The notes below the pieces were generated by a model. The model had not been told where the DNA came from. It worked only from the letters and a program-made list of their open reading frames with translations, and made no database searches. A stretch of DNA of 6,005 nucleotides, from the NCBI GenBank assembly GCA_945870465.1, contig CAMBSS010000224.1, forward strand, positions 1-6,005, written 5' to 3'. The position numbers and the translations under genes are program-made. Of this stretch, positions 1 through 5,910 are shown in pieces. How positions within the stretch are numbered: the stretch's first letter is position 1; the number at the start of each line of letters is the position of its first letter. The DNA comes from Bordetella parapertussis. Its GTDB lineage: Bacteria; Pseudomonadota; Gammaproteobacteria; Burkholderiales; SG8-41.

Positions 1-189
1 GGACCCTTTCGCCGAGATCCGGGAGCTACAGGCCAAAACTCGTGCCAGCCCGAAGGGTTGCAGCCAGAATCGGCGATGGCCGCGTTGCTCGTCTTGCCAA
101 TACAGTAAGTATTGGCTTCACCGGGCGCCTTGCCCTCACCAATTCTGGCTGCAACGCACACGTGTTTCATGGTGTTATGGACTCTGAGT
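1..189. other. Intergenic/edge region without a supported gene
   Basis: Apart from the palindrome at 57-155, no convincing gene is seen. A minus-strand reading frame is open from an ATG at 170 through the left edge (56 codons, ending in the window as ...GWHEFWPVAPGSRRKG). It has no ribosome binding site, reads straight through both palindrome arms and resembles no family I know. A plus-strand frame starting at base 2 is open to a TGA at 186-188; its first residues (DPFAEIRELQAKTRAS) look protein-like, so the end of an upstream gene interrupted near 50 cannot be excluded. An 8-bp palindrome ACACGTGT sits at 158-165. Confidence 0.4.
57..155. repeat. 99-bp palindromic element with perfect 14-bp terminal arms and branched inner structure
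   Basis: GTTGCAGCCAGAAT at 57-70 is the exact reverse complement of 142-155. A second perfect inverted repeat shares the same centre (position 106): GCCAATAC at 96-103 pairs with GTATTGGC at 109-116 around a 5-nt loop. Two shorter hairpins fill the remaining space, CGGC 71-74 with GCCG 79-82 and GGGC 123-126 with GCCC 132-135. The whole can therefore fold as one closing stem with three branches. It lies 34 bp past the stop codon of the oxidoreductase gene. The order of arms (GTT outside left, AAC outside right) is opposite to an integron attC site. It could be a small non-autonomous palindromic repeat, a structured RNA, or a strong transcription barrier. The symmetry is seen directly; its identity is unknown. 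Confidence 0.8.
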
Positions 190-1164
190 TCAGGCCATGC
201 GCACCACGATCTTGCCCACCATCGCGCTGGCTTCCATGTGCGCCTTGGCGGCCGGCAATTCATCGAAAGCAAACACCCGGTCTATCACCGGCACGATGCG
301 TCCATCGGCAAGCGCGGGAACCACGTCGCGCACGAAGCCGCGCGTCGCCGCCGCGCGCTCTTCGCGTGTGAGCTTCGCGTTCGAGATGCCGAAGATTTCG
401 TGACGGTTGACGTGCACCGCTGACAAATCGATCTCCGCCTTGACCGAGCCGTCCACATAACCCACCACCGCGAGGCGGCCGTGGCGCGCGAGGCAGCGCA
501 GGCATTCGGCGAACTGACTGCCGCCCACGAGGTTGCAAATGAGATCGGCGCCGTTGCCGCCGGTCGCCGCCATGGCCTTGTCCGCGAAATCCGCGCCGCG
601 CGTGGCGATGCCGACATCGAGCCCCAGCGCCTTCAGCTTCGCGAGTTTCTCCGCCGAGCCTGAAGTGCCTATCGTATGCGCGCCCAGCATTTTCGCTATT
701 TGTATGCTTGCGACACCCGCGCCAGAAGACGCGCCAGTGGCCAGCAACCATTCGCCGGCTATCAGCTTGCCGTACGGCGGATAAATCATTTCGTAAGCAG
801 TGATGTAGGAAATCGGCGTGGCCGCGCCCTGTTCGAAACTCATACGCGCGGGCAGCGGGATGATCTGCTCCTGCTCCATCGCGACATACTCGGCAAAACC
901 GCCGCGCGCGCGGCCGCACACTCGATCGCCGGTTTTCACGCTCGTCACACCCGCGCCCACTGCATGCACCTCGCCCGCGCACTCAGTGCCGCCGATTTTC
1001 TCCGGCCCGCCGTGCACAGCGCCACCGACCACCAGTTCGCCGCGGTTCAAAGCGCTCGCGCGCACCTTGACGATGATCTCGTTGGACTTGGGCTGCGGCA
1101 CAGGCACGTCGCGCCATTCAAGTACTGCTTTGTGGTCTTTGACCACGATCCAGCAAGATTTCAT
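190..1164 (-). CDS. Zinc-less MDR-family NAD(P)-dependent oxidoreductase (quinone oxidoreductase-like)
   Basis: A 324-residue cytosolic enzyme of the medium-chain dehydrogenase/reductase superfamily. The N-terminal GroES-like domain covers about residues 1-125, with the family pattern VKVRASALNRGE (32-43), a GGTECAGEV turn (58-66) and GAGVTSVKTGDRV (70-82). The Rossmann domain carries the nucleotide-binding loop ATGASSGAGVAS (142-153). The GHE catalytic-zinc motif and the four-cysteine structural-zinc lobe of alcohol dehydrogenases are absent, so it belongs with zinc-independent quinone oxidoreductases and enoyl reductases. Length is normal for that group. The start at 1164 is preceded by a GGGAGGGAG ribosome binding site (1170-1178) about 5 nt upstream. 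It is divergent from the IclR gene, which suggests control by that regulator. The substrate (quinone, enal or enoyl thioester) is not determined. The family is sure; the specific reaction is not. Confidence 0.9.
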   Translation of the reverse strand: MKSCWIVVKDHKAVLEWRDVPVPQPKSNEIIVKVRASALNRGELVVGGAVHGGPEKIGGTECAGEVHAVGAGVTSVKTGDRVCGRARGGFAEYVAMEQEQIIPLPARMSFEQGAATPISYITAYEMIYPPYGKLIAGEWLLATGASSGAGVASIQIAKMLGAHTIGTSGSAEKLAKLKALGLDVGIATRGADFADKAMAATGGNGADLICNLVGGSQFAECLRCLARHGRLAVVGYVDGSVKAEIDLSAVHVNRHEIFGISNAKLTREERAAATRGFVRDVVPALADGRIVPVIDRVFAFDELPAAKAHMEASAMVGKIVVRMA

Positions 1165-1185
1165 GTTGACTCCCTCCCACGGTTA

Positions 1186-1207
1186 GCGCATGCATCTTAT
1201 GCAGCGC
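1186..1207. promoter_or_regulatory. Dyad overlapping the possible -10 of the oxidoreductase gene
   Basis: TGCAT at 1191-1195 and ATGCA at 1199-1203 form perfect arms around CTT. GCGC at 1186-1189 and 1204-1207 extends the symmetry with one extra A on the left side. The dyad covers the leftward -10-like element and lies about 22 bp upstream of the oxidoreductase start codon, a place suited to a repressor. The symmetry is visible; the binding protein is inferred. Confidence 0.35.
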
Positions 1208-1241
1208 GACGAAGTTTAGCACTGCGGCCCGGTTTGCTGCC

Positions 1242-1261
1242 CTTTGCACGCTCGTGTAAAG
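1242..1261. promoter_or_regulatory. Operator-like 20-bp dyad upstream of the IclR gene
   Basis: CTTTGCACG (1242-1250) and CGTGTAAAG (1253-1261) are inverted repeats with 8 of 9 positions matching, separated by CT. The dyad ends 43 bp before the IclR start codon and overlaps the weak -10 candidate of that gene. Size and symmetry fit the near-palindromic operators of IclR-family dimers, and autoregulation from a shared divergent region is usual for this family. Assignment to this regulator is inference. Confidence 0.45.
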
Positions 1262-1304
1262 TCTGCGCCTGCCGTTCGCGCGGTCTTGCCGCGCCACCCG
1301 CACC

Positions 1305-2063
1305 ATGGACAAAACAGCCGTCAAATTACTCCGCTTGTTCGAGCACCTGTGTCGCGCCGAAACGCCGCTCGGCGTCAGCGCGCTCGCCGCACGCATGCAT
1401 CTCACCAAGAGCAACGCGCACCGCATATTGCGCACGCTGACGGGGCTGGGCTATGTGCAGCAGACCGACAACGGCCAGTATTGCCCCACGCTGAAAGCAT
1501 GGGAACTCGGCACGCTGGTGATGGGCCGACTCGATTTCGTGCAGATCGCCAAGCCGTATCTGAAGGAACTCAATGTTTCCACCGGCGAATCGGTTTACCT
1601 CGCCACCCTCAACGGCACCGACGTGGTTTACCTCGACGTCCTCGAAAGCCGTTACCCGATACGCATCAATGCCGCCATCGGCGGCTCGGCGCCTTCGCAT
1701 TGCAGCGCGAGCGGCAAGCTGCTGCTCGCCTACAACCCGCTGATCGCCGAACAGTATCTCGTCAAGCCGCTCGAAAAATTCACGCCGCGCACGGTCACCA
1801 GGCTGTCCGAAGTACAGCAGAAGCTGGAGGCTATCCGGCGCGCCGGCTACTCGATCAACGACGAGGAGTGGGTCGAAGGCGTGTGCGGCGTGTCGGCACC
1901 CGTCCACGACGGCCGCCGCCAGGGCATCGCGGCAATCGGCATCACGGCGCTCAAGGAAACAGTCAACCGCGCGAAAATGAAACAGCTGATTACGCAGGTC
2001 AGCGACGTGGCGCAGCGCGTTTCAGTCCAGCTCGGTTATCGCGCGCCCGCGCGCCACGGCTGA
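1305..2063 (+). CDS. IclR-family transcriptional regulator
   Basis: A 252-residue DNA-binding regulator of normal IclR length. Residues 3-67 form the winged helix-turn-helix: KTAVKLLRLFEHL, then the HTH GVSALAARMHLTKSNAHRILRTL (23-45), then the wing GYVQQTDNGQYCPT (49-62). Residues about 75-245 are the IclR effector domain, with family landmarks GESVYLATLNGTDVVYLD (94-111), SASGKLLLAYNP (134-145) and GYSINDEEWVEGVCGVSAPV (181-200). ATG 1305 is the only ATG, GTG or TTG start after the in-frame TAA at 1257-1259, yet no ribosome binding site precedes it. The gene is divergent from the oxidoreductase and convergent with the MmgE/PrpD gene. IclR proteins usually sense a small organic acid and repress or activate adjacent catabolic genes; here the effector is unknown. 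The family assignment is very secure. Confidence 0.95.
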   Translation: MDKTAVKLLRLFEHLCRAETPLGVSALAARMHLTKSNAHRILRTLTGLGYVQQTDNGQYCPTLKAWELGTLVMGRLDFVQIAKPYLKELNVSTGESVYLATLNGTDVVYLDVLESRYPIRINAAIGGSAPSHCSASGKLLLAYNPLIAEQYLVKPLEKFTPRTVTRLSEVQQKLEAIRRAGYSINDEEWVEGVCGVSAPVHDGRRQGIAAIGITALKETVNRAKMKQLITQVSDVAQRVSVQLGYRAPARHG

Positions 2064-2072
2064 ACTACAGGT

Positions 2073-2093
2073 CAGCTGCCAGCTAGGCAGCTG
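2073..2093. terminator. Hairpin at the convergent gene junction
   Basis: CAGCTGCC (2073-2080) pairs perfectly with GGCAGCTG (2086-2093) around the loop AGCTA. The hairpin starts 10 bp after the IclR stop codon and spans the stop codon of the opposing MmgE/PrpD gene (2083-2085), in a gap of only 19 bp. Symmetry would let it act on both transcripts. No T-run follows on either strand, so it is not a classic intrinsic terminator and may instead stabilise 3' ends or only slow polymerase. Confidence 0.45.
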
Positions 2094-3465
2094 CGATGCC
2101 GTCGAAACAATGCGCCATATCGGCGACGTTTTCGATGTCGTTGATGCGCGCGTAAAGCAGATCACCGCGTTCCTTGCCGAGCGCGGACACTCCCGCAGCT
2201 GAGCACTCACGGAATTTATTCTGCAGGTCCGCCGCCGTCAGCGGCGACGCGGGACTGCCGGGTATATGTTCGACGTGGCGTTCGAGCAGCCCGTGCTTGC
2301 GGCTCCTGATGCGCACGGTAGCACCCCGGCTGTTGCCGCGCGCCTCGTCGACGACCACTTTCACGCTGCGCGCAAGCTTGCCGATTTCTTCGCCCAGCAC
2401 CGCTTCGTCCTGGATGTCGGCGACGGTCAGCCGGCGCCGCAATATCGCGCAGGCAACCGAATACTGCACACTGAACTGCGCTGTCACCTGCGGATCGGCC
2501 CCGGGCGCGAAAGGTGCGCCGACCAGGCGATCCACGTACGGGGAGATGGTCACTTCCACCGCTGTCGCATCGGCGGGCGCGAGATCGTTGTCACGCACGA
2601 TGTGCAGGGCGGCCTCGATCGCCGTGTGATTGCACGCACAGCTCGGATATTTCTTGATCGCGGTCTCGACATGCGGATAGCTGCGCCCGAGGTCGGCAAA
2701 CAGGGCAGCGGGATCGCCCGCCTGGTAGAGATCGTAGAAACCGAACTTGCCTTCGAACGCCTCGCGCGGCGCGGTGATGCCGCGCGCCGCGAGCAGCGCC
2801 GAGAAAACGCCGGCGTGCGCCGCGAACGACGAGGAAAACCGCTTGGTCAGGCTGTACGAAATGCTTGGCAACTGCGTCGCGGCGGTCTGGCTCAACGCGA
2901 TGCCGAAAGCATGCTGGGTTTTCTCCTGATCGAGGCGCAGCAAGCGCGCCGCCGCCGCCACCGCTCCATAAATACCGAAGATCGACGTGTGATACCAGCC
3001 CTTGTGCGGCAATTGCGATGCCGCGCCCAGTCGCGTGACCACATCGTTACCGAGCACCAGCGCGGCCAGAAAATCGCGTCCGCTGGCATGCTCGCGCTCC
3101 GCCATCGCGAGTGCAGCCGGCAGCACCACGCTGTCCGAATGCACGCTGCCGCGCTCGGTCGCGCGCATACCATCGTAATCGAGCGCTGCCGCCGACGTGC
3201 TGTTGATGAATGCCGCGGCGCGCGCCGGCAATTTGCCGCCGTATGCCCACACCGTGCTTTCGGGTTTGCCGCCTTCATCGACCAGCAGCGCGCGCGCTTC
3301 GCCTACACCCGGTGCGGCGGAACCCGCCCATGCGACCGCCAGAGTATCCAGCGCGAGACGCTTCGAGGACTGCACCGCCGCGTCCGGGATATCTTCCCGG
3401 CGCGTTGAGATCACATGCCCGGCGAGACGCCCGGAAACCGTTACAACGCGCTCTGCCCGGTTCAT
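2083..3465 (-). CDS. MmgE/PrpD family protein (2-methylcitrate dehydratase-like)
   Basis: A 460-residue cytosolic enzyme of the MmgE/PrpD fold, full length for the family. Known members include 2-methylcitrate dehydratase, cis-aconitate decarboxylase and iminodisuccinate epimerase, all acting on di- or tricarboxylates. Visible landmarks are AFINSTSAAALDYDG (85-99), SVHSDSVVLPAALAMAE (107-123), GNDVVTRLG (139-147), KGWYHTSIFGIYGAVAAAA (155-173), KRFSSSFAAHAGVFSALLA (208-226) with GKFGFYDLY (239-247), and KKYPSCACNHTAIEAAL (271-287). The smaller C-terminal domain follows from about 300. The start at 3465 overlaps the amidohydrolase stop as ATGA. No ribosome binding site lies before it, so translation probably depends on ribosomes finishing the upstream gene. 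The reading frame is open much further upstream (to 3855), but that part is out-of-phase amidohydrolase. Divergence from PrpD proper and the lack of methylcitrate genes nearby argue against naming it prpD. Confidence 0.92.
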   Translation of the reverse strand: MNRAERVVTVSGRLAGHVISTRREDIPDAAVQSSKRLALDTLAVAWAGSAAPGVGEARALLVDEGGKPESTVWAYGGKLPARAAAFINSTSAAALDYDGMRATERGSVHSDSVVLPAALAMAEREHASGRDFLAALVLGNDVVTRLGAASQLPHKGWYHTSIFGIYGAVAAAARLLRLDQEKTQHAFGIALSQTAATQLPSISYSLTKRFSSSFAAHAGVFSALLAARGITAPREAFEGKFGFYDLYQAGDPAALFADLGRSYPHVETAIKKYPSCACNHTAIEAALHIVRDNDLAPADATAVEVTISPYVDRLVGAPFAPGADPQVTAQFSVQYSVACAILRRRLTVADIQDEAVLGEEIGKLARSVKVVVDEARGNSRGATVRIRSRKHGLLERHVEHIPGSPASPLTAADLQNKFRECSAAGVSALGKERGDLLYARINDIENVADMAHCFDGIAAA

Positions 3466-4643
3466 GCGGCTTGGGCAGCGCCCGCCGTCATGCCGAGCAG
3501 CCGCTCGGCATTCTTGTAGCGCAGCAGGTCTTTGTCCGCCTCGCTGATGTCGCGGTTCTTGTCGAGGAGTTCGACGTCCTTGTATTTCATGCGCCCGCCC
3601 GGATCGTCGTGCGGATAGTCGGTGGCGAACAGGAACTGCGATGCGCCGAAAAGCTCCATCGCTTCCGGCAGCTCGCGCTCTTCGGTTTCGATGGTGAAAT
3701 AAAAATTGTTCTTGAAATAATGGTCGGGCGATTTCTTGTTCTTCGCCTTGTAATCCGCTTCCGACACAATGCGCTTGCCGCCGGCCAGCTTGCGGTAATT
3801 GAAGCGGGGTGCCGCGTCTTCCGACTCGTAATCGACCACCGAATTGTCGAACCATGCGTTGAGGTGCGAGACCAGCGGCTTGATGAAAGCCACGCCGGCC
3901 TCGGTGAACACGAACTTGAGCTTCGGGAAATCATCGAGTAGTCCGCTCGTGATCAGCGACACCAGGCTCATCTGCCCTTCCTGCGGCGCCAGCACGTCGA
4001 GTCCGTTGAACTGGTAGTTCATCAGGTTGGTGATGCGGTGGCCGTGCTGGATGTTGTGCAGGAACAGCGGCATGCCGATCTCTTCGGCGCGTTTGAAGAA
4101 CGGCCACAGTTCGCGGCGGCTGCCGAAAGGCTCGGAATAGCAGTGGTCGCGCACCGGGAACACCTTGTCGAGTATCACCGCGCGAAAACCGTTTTGCTGC
4201 GCCCATTCCATTTCGCGGATCGCGCCGTCGACGTCCTGCAGCGCCACCAACGCGCCGCCGATCAGCGCGCTCTTGTGCTCGCGCATCAGCTTCAGGATCG
4301 ACATGTTCCATGAATGCGCCATTGCGGTGGCAAGCCGCGGCTCTATCATGTACGTGAACACGGTCGCGGTGAGCTGCGGAAACAGGAACTGCTGCTCGAT
4401 GCCGAGCTTTTCATAGTCGCGCAGCCGCTCGTCCATATAGTACATGCCGCGATAGTTCGAACCCGTGCCCGGCGGCGGCAGCGGTGTTGCGCCCGGCACC
4501 AGCGGCGGCTCGCCCGGAAACACCACGTCGGTGACAAAGCCCTTGTCGTCCCACTGAAAGCGCGGGCGCAGCGCGTCCCATTCCTTGCCCATGTAGTCAT
4601 AGGTGTCGGGTGGCAAAAAATGCGTATCTGCGTCGATGATCAT
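3462..4643 (-). CDS. Amidohydrolase-2 family metal-dependent hydrolase/decarboxylase
   Basis: A 393-residue TIM-barrel enzyme of the amidohydrolase superfamily, subgroup 2, which includes ACMSD, gamma-resorcylate decarboxylase and pyrone-dicarboxylate lactonase. Likely metal ligands are visible: D6 and H8 in IDADTHFLPP (D-x-H, replacing H-x-H), H196 in PLFLHNIQHGH, and D342 in FLFATDYPHDD. Instead of the usual histidine after the following strand, KFVFTEAGVAFIKP (243-256) gives a T-E-A-G motif. A charged insertion at about 268-310 precedes NNFYFTIETEE, typical of the longer members of this subgroup. The start at 4643 has CAGGAG (ribosome binding site complement 4652-4656) 8 nt upstream. The stop overlaps the MmgE/PrpD start by four bases, which makes the pair an operon. 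No signal peptide is seen, so it is cytosolic. C-N hydrolysis, lactone hydrolysis and decarboxylation all remain possible. Confidence 0.92.
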   Translation of the reverse strand: MIIDADTHFLPPDTYDYMGKEWDALRPRFQWDDKGFVTDVVFPGEPPLVPGATPLPPPGTGSNYRGMYYMDERLRDYEKLGIEQQFLFPQLTATVFTYMIEPRLATAMAHSWNMSILKLMREHKSALIGGALVALQDVDGAIREMEWAQQNGFRAVILDKVFPVRDHCYSEPFGSRRELWPFFKRAEEIGMPLFLHNIQHGHRITNLMNYQFNGLDVLAPQEGQMSLVSLITSGLLDDFPKLKFVFTEAGVAFIKPLVSHLNAWFDNSVVDYESEDAAPRFNYRKLAGGKRIVSEADYKAKNKKSPDHYFKNNFYFTIETEERELPEAMELFGASQFLFATDYPHDDPGGRMKYKDVELLDKNRDISEADKDLLRYKNAERLLGMTAGAAQAA

Positions 4644-4853
4644 TGCAATTGCTCCTGAAAATTTCCTCTAATCCCTGCCTATTTCCCTGGCACCCATCTC
4701 CAAAATGCAAAAACGACAATCAGCCGCAGATACACGCGGATGAGAACCCCAGGGCCGTCCTCTAGACGACGTTAAGATTGCACTTTTGTTCTTCGAACTT
4801 ATCTGCGCTCATCCGCGTTTATCTGCGGCTCCAAACTGCTTTTGAAATTGCCT
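4644..4853. other. Intergenic gap between binding-protein and amidohydrolase genes
   Basis: This 210-bp stretch is more AT-rich than its neighbours and has no gene. It contains the inverted repeat pair at 4722-4830 and the amidohydrolase ribosome binding site at 4652-4656. On the minus strand, a run of five T (complement of 4711-4715 region) follows the distal arm by several bases, so the structure could attenuate transcription between the two genes. Roughly similar 15-bp stretches (12 of 15 identical) occur at 4656-4670 and 4842-4856. Confidence 0.6.
4722..4830. repeat. Inverted repeat pair, 23-bp arms (22/23 match), 63-nt spacer
   Basis: The arm at 4722-4744 (starts AGCCGCAGATACACG) is the reverse complement of 4808-4830 (ends TTTATCTGCGGCT) except for one base. 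The heptamer ATCTGCG recurs directly at 4801-4807 and 4821-4827. Each arm can also form a small CCGC/GCGG hairpin on its own. The spacer holds a GTTC-TTC-GAAC hairpin (4788-4798) and no reading frame. I recall ATCTGCG-rich motifs of this type as dispersed intergenic repeats in environmental bacteria, but have not verified it. It is likely a short palindromic repeat or MITE-like element; read through, it would form a long hairpin in the operon transcript. Confidence 0.75.
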
Positions 4854-5810
4854 CTAGTTCGCCTGAGCGCCCGACGCTTTAATGAGTTTAGCGGTCTGCA
4901 CGAGTTCGCTGTGAATAAACGCCGCAAACTGCTCCGGCGTGTTGGTTTGCGGATCGAGCCCCTGGCGCACGAACAGGTCGCGCATGTCGGGCATGCCGAC
5001 GACCTTGACGATGCCGGCGTTGAGCTTGCCGATGACGTCCTTGTTTACGCCGGCGGGAGCGATGACGCCGTACCAGCCGTAGCGCTCGTAGCCCGGCACG
5101 CCCGATTCATCCACCGTCGGCAGCGACGGCATCACCGAGGTGCGCTTCAGCGTGCTGACCGCCAGCATCCTGATCTTGCGCGCCTCATACAGCGGCAAAG
5201 TGGCGGGGAAGCTGCCGAAGATCATTTCGATCTGGCCGCTGGCGAGAGCAGTGACGCCTTCCGCCACGCCTTTGTACGGCACGTGCGTGATGCTGACCTT
5301 GGCCATCGAATTGAACAGCTCGTTCGACAGATGCGCCGAACTGCCGATGCCCGACGACGCGTAATTGAGACTCCCCGGTTTGGCCCGCGCCAGCGCGATC
5401 AGCTCTTTGACGTTTTTTGCTGGCACGGACGGATGCGACACCAGCGCGAACGGCACGATGACGACGTTGGAGATCGGCGCGAAATCGCGCTCGAGGTCGT
5501 ACGCAAGTTTCGCGCGCAACGCCGGCTGCACGACATCGGCCGCCGCCACCATCAACAACGTGTAGCCGTCCGCTGGCGATTTGGCGACGGCCTCGGTCGC
5601 GATCATGCCGCCGGAACCCGGCCGGTTTTCGACTATCACCGACCCGCCGAGGTATTCGGACAGTTTCTGCGCCAGCATGCGCGCCGTGACGTCGGTGCCG
5701 CCGCCTGCCGAGAACCCGACCAGGATGCGCACCGGTTTGAGCGGAAAAGTTTGCGCCGAAACAGCGCAGGAAAGTGCCAACCCTGCCGCGAGGCACCATC
5801 GCATCAACAT
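4854..5810 (-). CDS. Bug/TctC-type tripartite tricarboxylate transporter substrate-binding protein
   Basis: A 318-residue periplasmic solute receptor of normal family length. An N-terminal Sec signal (residues 1-19: R4, hydrophobic run, then AVSA) precedes a likely cleavage before Q20. C15 does not sit in a good lipobox. The mature protein opens with the Bug signature: FPLKPVRILVGFSAGGGTD (22-40), VIVENRPGSGGMIATEAVA (58-76) and SPADGYTLLM (78-87). Further family landmarks are YDLERDFAPIS (104-114), HVPYKG (176-181), LAVSTLKRTSVMPSLPTVDESG (216-237) and GWYGVIAPAGV (245-255). Bug proteins bind carboxylates for TctA/TctB permeases, or act in sensing. No tctA or tctB gene is in view, so it is an orphan receptor here. 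The start at 5810 is supported by an AGGAG site 6 nt upstream, which puts the second ATG (5804) too far away. The insertion-sequence end lies only about 12-15 bp upstream. Confidence 0.95.
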   Translation of the reverse strand: MLMRWCLAAGLALSCAVSAQTFPLKPVRILVGFSAGGGTDVTARMLAQKLSEYLGGSVIVENRPGSGGMIATEAVAKSPADGYTLLMVAAADVVQPALRAKLAYDLERDFAPISNVVIVPFALVSHPSVPAKNVKELIALARAKPGSLNYASSGIGSSAHLSNELFNSMAKVSITHVPYKGVAEGVTALASGQIEMIFGSFPATLPLYEARKIRMLAVSTLKRTSVMPSLPTVDESGVPGYERYGWYGVIAPAGVNKDVIGKLNAGIVKVVGMPDMRDLFVRQGLDPQTNTPEQFAAFIHSELVQTAKLIKASGAQAN

Positions 5811-5816
5811 ATTCTC

Positions 5817-5822
5817 TCTCCT
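5817..5822 (-). promoter_or_regulatory. Ribosome binding site of the Bug protein gene, at the insertion-sequence junction
   Basis: The complement of 5817-5822 reads AGGAGA, with 6 nt to the ATG at 5810. This fixes the first of two nearby in-frame ATGs as the start. The bases CTAG (5821-5824) that follow mark the probable boundary with the insertion sequence, so the site is preserved while everything upstream seems to be foreign DNA. Confidence 0.6.
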
Positions 5823-5854
5823 AGCAGCCTGTCGGGCTTAGCTGCCCGGAACTA

Positions 5855-5882
5855 TTGATCAATGCTAATGTCATAAGATTAT
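5855..5882 (+). promoter_or_regulatory. Possible transposase promoter
   Basis: TTGATC (5855-5860) and GATTAT (5877-5882) are separated by 16 bp, each matching the sigma-70 consensus at 4 of 6 positions. They lie 28 bp before the transposase start. The -35 candidate sits inside the palindrome ATTGATCAAT, a possible site of self-control. The match is weak. Confidence 0.3.
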
Positions 5883-5910
5883 CCTGTTTAACGCTGCCGA
5901 GAGTGTTGCC

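Larger units (their letters stand above)
1165..1304. promoter_or_regulatory. Divergent promoter region between the oxidoreductase and IclR genes
   Basis: These 140 bp must hold the starts of both divergent transcripts. It contains two dyads, annotated separately, and a pair of TTTGC repeats at 1233-1237 and 1243-1247 spaced exactly 10 bp apart, one helical turn. A weak rightward promoter is possible: TTTGCT (1233-1238), 16 bp, TGTAAA (1255-1260). A leftward -10-like TAAGAT is the complement of 1194-1199, without a good -35. No strong sigma-70 match is present in either direction, as is common in activator-dependent catabolic promoters. Confidence 0.55.

Noticed and set aside
57..155. Integron attC site
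   Set aside because: attC sites run RYYYAAC to GTTRRRY from left to right; here GTT is on the left and AAC on the right, and no integrase or cassette is seen.
1326..1907. 193-residue minus-strand frame inside the IclR gene
   Set aside because: Shadow of a clear IclR protein; no start signal or domain.
2266..3408. 380-residue plus-strand frame antisense to the MmgE/PrpD gene
   Set aside because: Arg/Gln-rich shadow of a GC-rich gene with no family features.
2083..3465. Naming the MmgE/PrpD gene prpD of the methylcitrate cycle
   Set aside because: No prpB, prpC or acnD-like gene is nearby and the neighbours point elsewhere; the family covers several reactions.
3466..3855. N-terminal extension of the MmgE/PrpD frame to 590 residues
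   Set aside because: The extra 130 residues are the amidohydrolase gene read out of phase and are Arg-rich; family landmarks and the ATGA overlap fix the start at 3465.
4722..4830. CRISPR array
   Set aside because: There are only two copies, in inverted rather than direct orientation, with no regular spacing.
4842..5858. 338-residue plus-strand reading frame antisense to the receptor gene
   Set aside because: It is longer than the real gene, but its product is rich in Arg, His and Asp with no recognisable domain, while the minus strand gives a complete Bug protein with signal peptide and ribosome binding site.
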